A DNA stretch of 64,000 nucleotides from Comamonas koreensis. Its GTDB lineage: Bacteria > Pseudomonadota > Gammaproteobacteria > Burkholderiales > Burkholderiaceae_C. Below, in pieces: positions 61,225 through 64,000 of this stretch. The stretch lies in assembly GCF_014076495.1 (NCBI RefSeq), contig NZ_CP043575.1:1054001-1118000 (forward strand), in the 5' to 3' direction. The notes beneath the pieces are model-generated. The model had not been told where the DNA came from and did not search any database. It saw only the letters and a program-made list of their open reading frames with translations. How positions within the stretch are numbered: the stretch's first letter is position 1; every line of letters begins with the position of its first letter. A program made the position numbers and the translations under genes.

Positions 61225-61914
61225 ATGCTGAAAGTCAACGATATCCACGTGGCCTACGGACAGAGCGAGGCGCTGCACGGCATCTCCTTCGAAGGCCGGC
61301 CCAACGAAACCCTGGCCATCATGGGCCGCAACGGCATGGGCAAGACCACCTTGTTCAAGGCGCTGATGGGTGTGCTGCCGCTCAAGAGCGGGGCGGTGCA
61401 GGTGGCGGGGCAGGATGTGTCGCGCGACGAGAGCTATCTGCGCGTGGCCAAGGGCATTGCCTATGTGCCCCAGGGCCGCATGATTTTCCCGACCCTGAGC
61501 GTCGAGGAGAACATCGAGACCGGTCTGGAAAATTCCCGCGACCGCAAGATCCCCGACGAGATCTATGCACTCTTCCCGGTGCTGTGGGATATGCGCCGGC
61601 GCAAGGGCGGCAACCTCTCGGGCGGGCAGCAGCAGCAGCTGGCCATTGCGCGTGCGCTGGTCACCAACCCCAAGGTGCTGCTGCTCGACGAGCCCACCGA
61701 GGGCATCCAGCCGTCCATCATCAAGGACATCGCCAAGGCGCTCAATGAGATCCGCAAGATGCGCGAGATCACCATCGTGGTCTCCGAGCAGGTGCTGCAT
61801 TTTGCGATGGATGTGGCCGACCGTCTGTTCGTGATCGAGGGCGGCCGCATCGTGCACGAGACCGACCGCGCCAACACCAACGAGGCCCACATCAAGTCGT
61901 ACCTGTCGGTTTGA
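61225..61914 (+). CDS. urtE: Urea/amide ABC transporter ATP-binding protein UrtE
   Basis: A 229-residue LivF/UrtE-type ATPase. Walker A GRNGMGKTTLFKAL, Q-loop VPQGRMIFPTLSVEENIETGL, signature NLSGGQQQQLAIARAL, Walker B VLLLDEPTEGIQPSII and H-loop region VSEQVLHFAMDVADRLFVIEGG. It completes the five-gene transporter and lies ten bases after urtD. GAGGAG precedes ATG 61225. Confidence 0.95.
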   Translation: MLKVNDIHVAYGQSEALHGISFEGRPNETLAIMGRNGMGKTTLFKALMGVLPLKSGAVQVAGQDVSRDESYLRVAKGIAYVPQGRMIFPTLSVEENIETGLENSRDRKIPDEIYALFPVLWDMRRRKGGNLSGGQQQQLAIARALVTNPKVLLLDEPTEGIQPSIIKDIAKALNEIRKMREITIVVSEQVLHFAMDVADRLFVIEGGRIVHETDRANTNEAHIKSYLSV

Positions 61915-61922
61915 CACCGCTT

Positions 61923-61946
61923 GCGCGGGCCGCCCGCGCGTTTCTT
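61923..61946 (+). terminator. Possible attenuating hairpin between urtE and fmdA
   Basis: GCGCGGGC and GCCCGCGC are adjacent inverted arms (effective loop of about five bases) followed by TTTCTTGTT. A very stable GC stem with an imperfect T-tract 9 bases after urtE could reduce read-through into fmdA or mark an operon boundary. Confidence 0.45.
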
Positions 61947-61976
61947 GTTCCATTGACTGCATCACAGGAGTTGCAC

Positions 61977-63200
61977 ATGCCCGAAACCCTGATCAAGGTT
62001 GATCTGTCCCAACCGGCCCCTTCCAACGAGAAGGTGCACAACCGCTGGCACCCCGATATTCCGATGGCCTGCTGGGTCAACCCCGGCGATGACTTTGTGC
62101 TGGAGACCTACGACTGGACGGGGGGCTTCATTAAGAACAACGACAGCGCCGACGATGTGCGCGATGTGGACCTGACCACGGTGCACTACCTCTCGGGCCC
62201 GGTCGGTGTCAAAGGCGCCGAGCCCGGTGACCTCTTGGTCGTGGACCTGCTCGACATCGGTGCCAAGGACGAGAGCCAGTGGGGCTTCAACGGCTTTTTC
62301 TCGCAGAAGAACGGCGGCGGGTTCCTGACCGACCACTTCCCGTCGGCGCAGAAGTCGATCTGGGATTTCCAGGGCATGTTCACCACCTCGCGCCATATCC
62401 CTGGCGTGCGCTATGCCGGTTTGATCCACCCGGGCCTGATCGGCACCTTGCCCGACCCCAAGATGCTCGAGACCTGGAATGCGCGCGAGCAGGCGCTGAT
62501 CGACACCAACCCGGACGGCAACCTGGCCAACCCGCCCTTCATGGCGACGGCGCACATGGGCCAGCTCAAGGGCGAGGCGCGCGACAAGGCCGCTGCCACC
62601 GGTGCGCGCACCGTGCCCCCGCGCGAGCATGGCGGCAACTGCGATATCAAGGACCTCTCGCGCGGCTCCAAGATCTTCTTCCCGGTCTATGTCGATGGCG
62701 CCGGCCTGTCGGTGGGCGATCTGCACTTCAGCCAGGGCGATGGCGAAATCACCTTCTGCGGCGCCATCGAGATGGCCGGCTGGGTGCACATGAAGGTCTC
62801 CATCATCAAGGGCGGCATGGCCAAGTACGGCATCAAGAACCCCATCTTCAAGCCCAGCCCCATCGTGCCGACCTACAACGACTATGTGATCTTTGAAGGC
62901 ATCAGCGTCGACGAATCGGGCAAGCAGTACTACCTGGATGTGAACGTGGCCTACAAGCAGGCCTGTCTCAACGCCATCGAGTACCTGAAGAAGTTTGGTT
63001 ACTCGGGCGCGCAGGCCTATTCCATCCTCGGCACCGCCCCCGTGCAGGGCCATATCAGCGGCGTGGTGGACGTGCCCAATGCCTGCGCCACCCTGTGGCT
63101 GCCCACGCAGATCTTTGAGTTCGACATCAACCCCAATGCCGCCGGCCCGGTCAAGTACCTGGATGGCAGCATCGATATGCCGATCTCGTACGACAAGTAA
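61977..63200 (+). CDS. fmdA: Formamidase
   Basis: A 407-residue FmdA/AmdA-family amidase (EC 3.5.1.49 type), hydrolysing formamide, and often acetamide, to the acid and ammonia. Conserved stretches are WHPDIPMACWVNPGDDFVLETYDWTGGFIKNNDSADDVRDVD, HYLSGPVGVKGAEPGDLLVVDLLDIG, PPREHGGNCDIKDLSRGSKIFFPVYV and GAQAYSILGTAPVQGHISGVVDVPNACATLWLPT. ATG 61977 has AGGAG upstream. Placed behind the transporter, it releases nitrogen from the imported amide in the cytoplasm; formate would feed one-carbon metabolism. Confidence 0.95.
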   Translation: MPETLIKVDLSQPAPSNEKVHNRWHPDIPMACWVNPGDDFVLETYDWTGGFIKNNDSADDVRDVDLTTVHYLSGPVGVKGAEPGDLLVVDLLDIGAKDESQWGFNGFFSQKNGGGFLTDHFPSAQKSIWDFQGMFTTSRHIPGVRYAGLIHPGLIGTLPDPKMLETWNAREQALIDTNPDGNLANPPFMATAHMGQLKGEARDKAAATGARTVPPREHGGNCDIKDLSRGSKIFFPVYVDGAGLSVGDLHFSQGDGEITFCGAIEMAGWVHMKVSIIKGGMAKYGIKNPIFKPSPIVPTYNDYVIFEGISVDESGKQYYLDVNVAYKQACLNAIEYLKKFGYSGAQAYSILGTAPVQGHISGVVDVPNACATLWLPTQIFEFDINPNAAGPVKYLDGSIDMPISYDK

Positions 63201-63213
63201 GACGCTGGCTTGC

Positions 63214-63241
63214 GCGGGCCGCTGTGCCGGCCCGCTTTTAT
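63214..63241 (+). terminator. Hairpin with T-run between fmdA and fmdB
   Basis: GCGGGCCG and CGGCCCGC pair around a six-base loop and are followed by TTTTAT. It sits 14 bases after fmdA and may terminate or partly attenuate transcription before fmdB. Confidence 0.55.
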
Positions 63242-63262
63242 CTTTGAGTGCAGGAGACTTTG

Positions 63263-63631
63263 ATGCCAACTTATGACTACGTCTGCCAGCGCTGCGGCCA
63301 ATTCGACGCGCTGCGCCGCCTGTCCGACCGCAACCTGGCCTGCGTCTGCCCGCAATGTGGCGCGGCCTCCGAGCGCGTCATCACCCAGGCCCCGCGCCTG
63401 GCCTGCACCTCCCCCCAGCAGCGCCGCGCCGCCGAGGTCAACGAACGCGCCCGTCATGCGCCGCGCATGTCGCGTGATAATGACCCTGCTGCGGGCAACT
63501 ATGGGCGGCTGCGGCATCCCAGTGGGTGTGGTTGCTGCAGTGGGGGCACTAAAACTGGCGCGGCTGCTGCAGCGGCGCAGCCGGCGCTCAAAAGCCAGGT
63601 GGGGAATCGGCCTTGGATGATCAGCCACTGA
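63263..63631 (+). CDS. fmdB: FmdB-family zinc-ribbon protein
   Basis: A 122-residue protein. Residues 1-42 are a zinc ribbon with PTYDYVCQRCGQFDALRRLSDRNLACVCPQCGAASERVITQAP (two C-X2-C pairs). The tail is basic and contains a further CGCC cluster and an Ala-rich stretch. FmdB proteins were first noted beside formamidase genes and are often described as regulatory; their exact role is unsettled. ATG 63263 follows AGGAGA. Its position after fmdA supports the family call. Confidence 0.87.
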   Translation: MPTYDYVCQRCGQFDALRRLSDRNLACVCPQCGAASERVITQAPRLACTSPQQRRAAEVNERARHAPRMSRDNDPAAGNYGRLRHPSGCGCCSGGTKTGAAAAAAQPALKSQVGNRPWMISH

Positions 63632-63712
63632 GGGGCTGGGATCAGAGATGCGTCAGCGCACAGCCAGGCCAGTTTTGGAGACGCCATAGACATTTGCGGC
63701 GTTTAGGCCTAT

Positions 63713-63739
63713 TATTCACCGCATGTTTAGCGGTGAATA
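63713..63739. promoter_or_regulatory. Perfect inverted repeat around the fic start codon
   Basis: TATTCACCGC and GCGGTGAATA are perfectly complementary ten-base arms with a seven-base loop ATGTTTA that begins with the start codon of the fic gene. A protein bound here, or an RNA hairpin, would block transcription or ribosome entry. Confidence 0.75.
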
Positions 63740-64000
63740 TATCTGGAAATCCCCGCACTGGCCTCAGTGGCAGTTCGATAGCGATGCCCTGGCTGCTCCG
63801 CTGGCGCAGGTCAGCCAGGCACAAGGCATGCTGCTGGGCCGCTTGGCGGATGTCGGCATGGGCCTGCGGGACCAGGCGAGCCTGGCTGCGCTGACGCAGG
63901 ATGTGCTCAAGACCTCCGAGATCGAAGGGGAGTTGCTCAATGTGGCATCCGTGCGCTCTTCCATCGCCCGGCGGTTGGGGCTGGATATTGGGGCGCTTGC
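63723..64000 (+). CDS. Fic-family protein, N-terminal part (DUF4172; 3' truncated by window end)
   Basis: The first ~92 residues match the DUF4172 N-terminal domain of Fic proteins: EYIWKSPHWPQWQFDSDALAAPL, then ASLAALTQDVLKTSEIEGELLN and VRSSIARRLGLD. TSEIEG fits the inhibitory helix motif (S/T)xxxE(G/N) of self-inhibited Fic enzymes, whose Glu blocks ATP binding. The catalytic HPFxxGNGR motif would lie beyond the window. Fic proteins transfer AMP to target proteins and some act as toxins or regulators. No ribosome-binding site is obvious upstream of ATG 63723, and the start lies in a dyad. Confidence 0.83.
   Translation, partial: MFSGEYIWKSPHWPQWQFDSDALAAPLAQVSQAQGMLLGRLADVGMGLRDQASLAALTQDVLKTSEIEGELLNVASVRSSIARRLGLDIGAL

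Noticed and set aside
51062..64000. Urease genes associated with the urea-type transporter
   Set aside because: No ureABC or accessory genes are present; the only nitrogen-releasing enzyme is formamidase.
1..64000. tRNA or rRNA genes and insertion sequences
   Set aside because: No cloverleaf-like T-loop motifs, rRNA segments or transposase frames were recognised on either strand.

Overview
This is a high-GC proteobacterial chromosome segment, most like a betaproteobacterium of the family Comamonadaceae (Comamonas, Delftia or Acidovorax type). That placement is an inference. It rests on Bug/TctC solute-binding proteins, small DUF3567 and DUF1840 proteins, SfnB-type oxidoreductases, a B12-dependent ribonucleotide reductase, and a homogentisate operon next to a MarR regulator. 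No rRNA, tRNA, CRISPR array, phage or transposase was seen.

Region 1 (1-13461) is one co-directional organosulfur island. It holds the end of metN, then metI, two tandem SfnB-type flavoproteins, an NtaA/DszA-type FMN monooxygenase, a Tat-exported MetQ-like binding protein, a second NtaA/DszA-type monooxygenase, two more MetQ-like binding proteins, a third DszC-like flavoprotein, an MsuE-type FMN reductase, SsuD and an amidohydrolase, closed by a strong terminator. The likely logic is ABC import of a sulfur compound followed by FMNH2-dependent oxidation to release sulfite under sulfur limitation.

Region 2 (13462-20040) has an AT-rich leader, a 1029-residue DUF11-repeat surface protein with a sorting-type C terminus, a LysR regulator divergent from a pirin, and an SGNH-like lipoprotein whose catalytic serine is replaced.

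Region 3 (20041-36100) is mostly housekeeping: Sua5, purK and purE; a CnoX-like thioredoxin; a DUF6882-like protein; a GlcD-like oxidase; purU; the adenosylcobalamin-dependent ribonucleotide reductase; an Fsr-like MFS exporter with a divergent AraC regulator; a MerR/carboxymuconolactone decarboxylase pair; and DUF3567 and DUF3108 proteins.

Region 4 (36104-51061) holds an IclR regulator with a divergent FAH-family enzyme, MarR with divergent hmgA-fahA (end of tyrosine catabolism), a Bug protein, an L-2-haloacid dehalogenase, two copies of a structured repeat, an M20 amidohydrolase, a molybdopterin oxidoreductase coupled to an M14 peptidase, a cyclopropane-fatty-acid synthase and a DUF1840 protein.

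Region 5 (51062-64000) is an apparent amide/urea sensing and uptake locus. On the minus strand are a Bug protein, a LuxR-type response regulator and a 1136-residue hybrid kinase with an NCS1 permease-like sensor and a cysteine-rich module. Divergent from them is a urea/short-chain-amide ABC transporter operon (urtABCDE) followed by formamidase fmdA and fmdB. No urease genes are present. The window ends inside a Fic-family gene whose start codon lies in the loop of a perfect inverted repeat. The transporter-fused kinase, its 14-bp tandem repeats, the multi-monooxygenase sulfur island and the 94-bp covarying repeat are the most interesting items.
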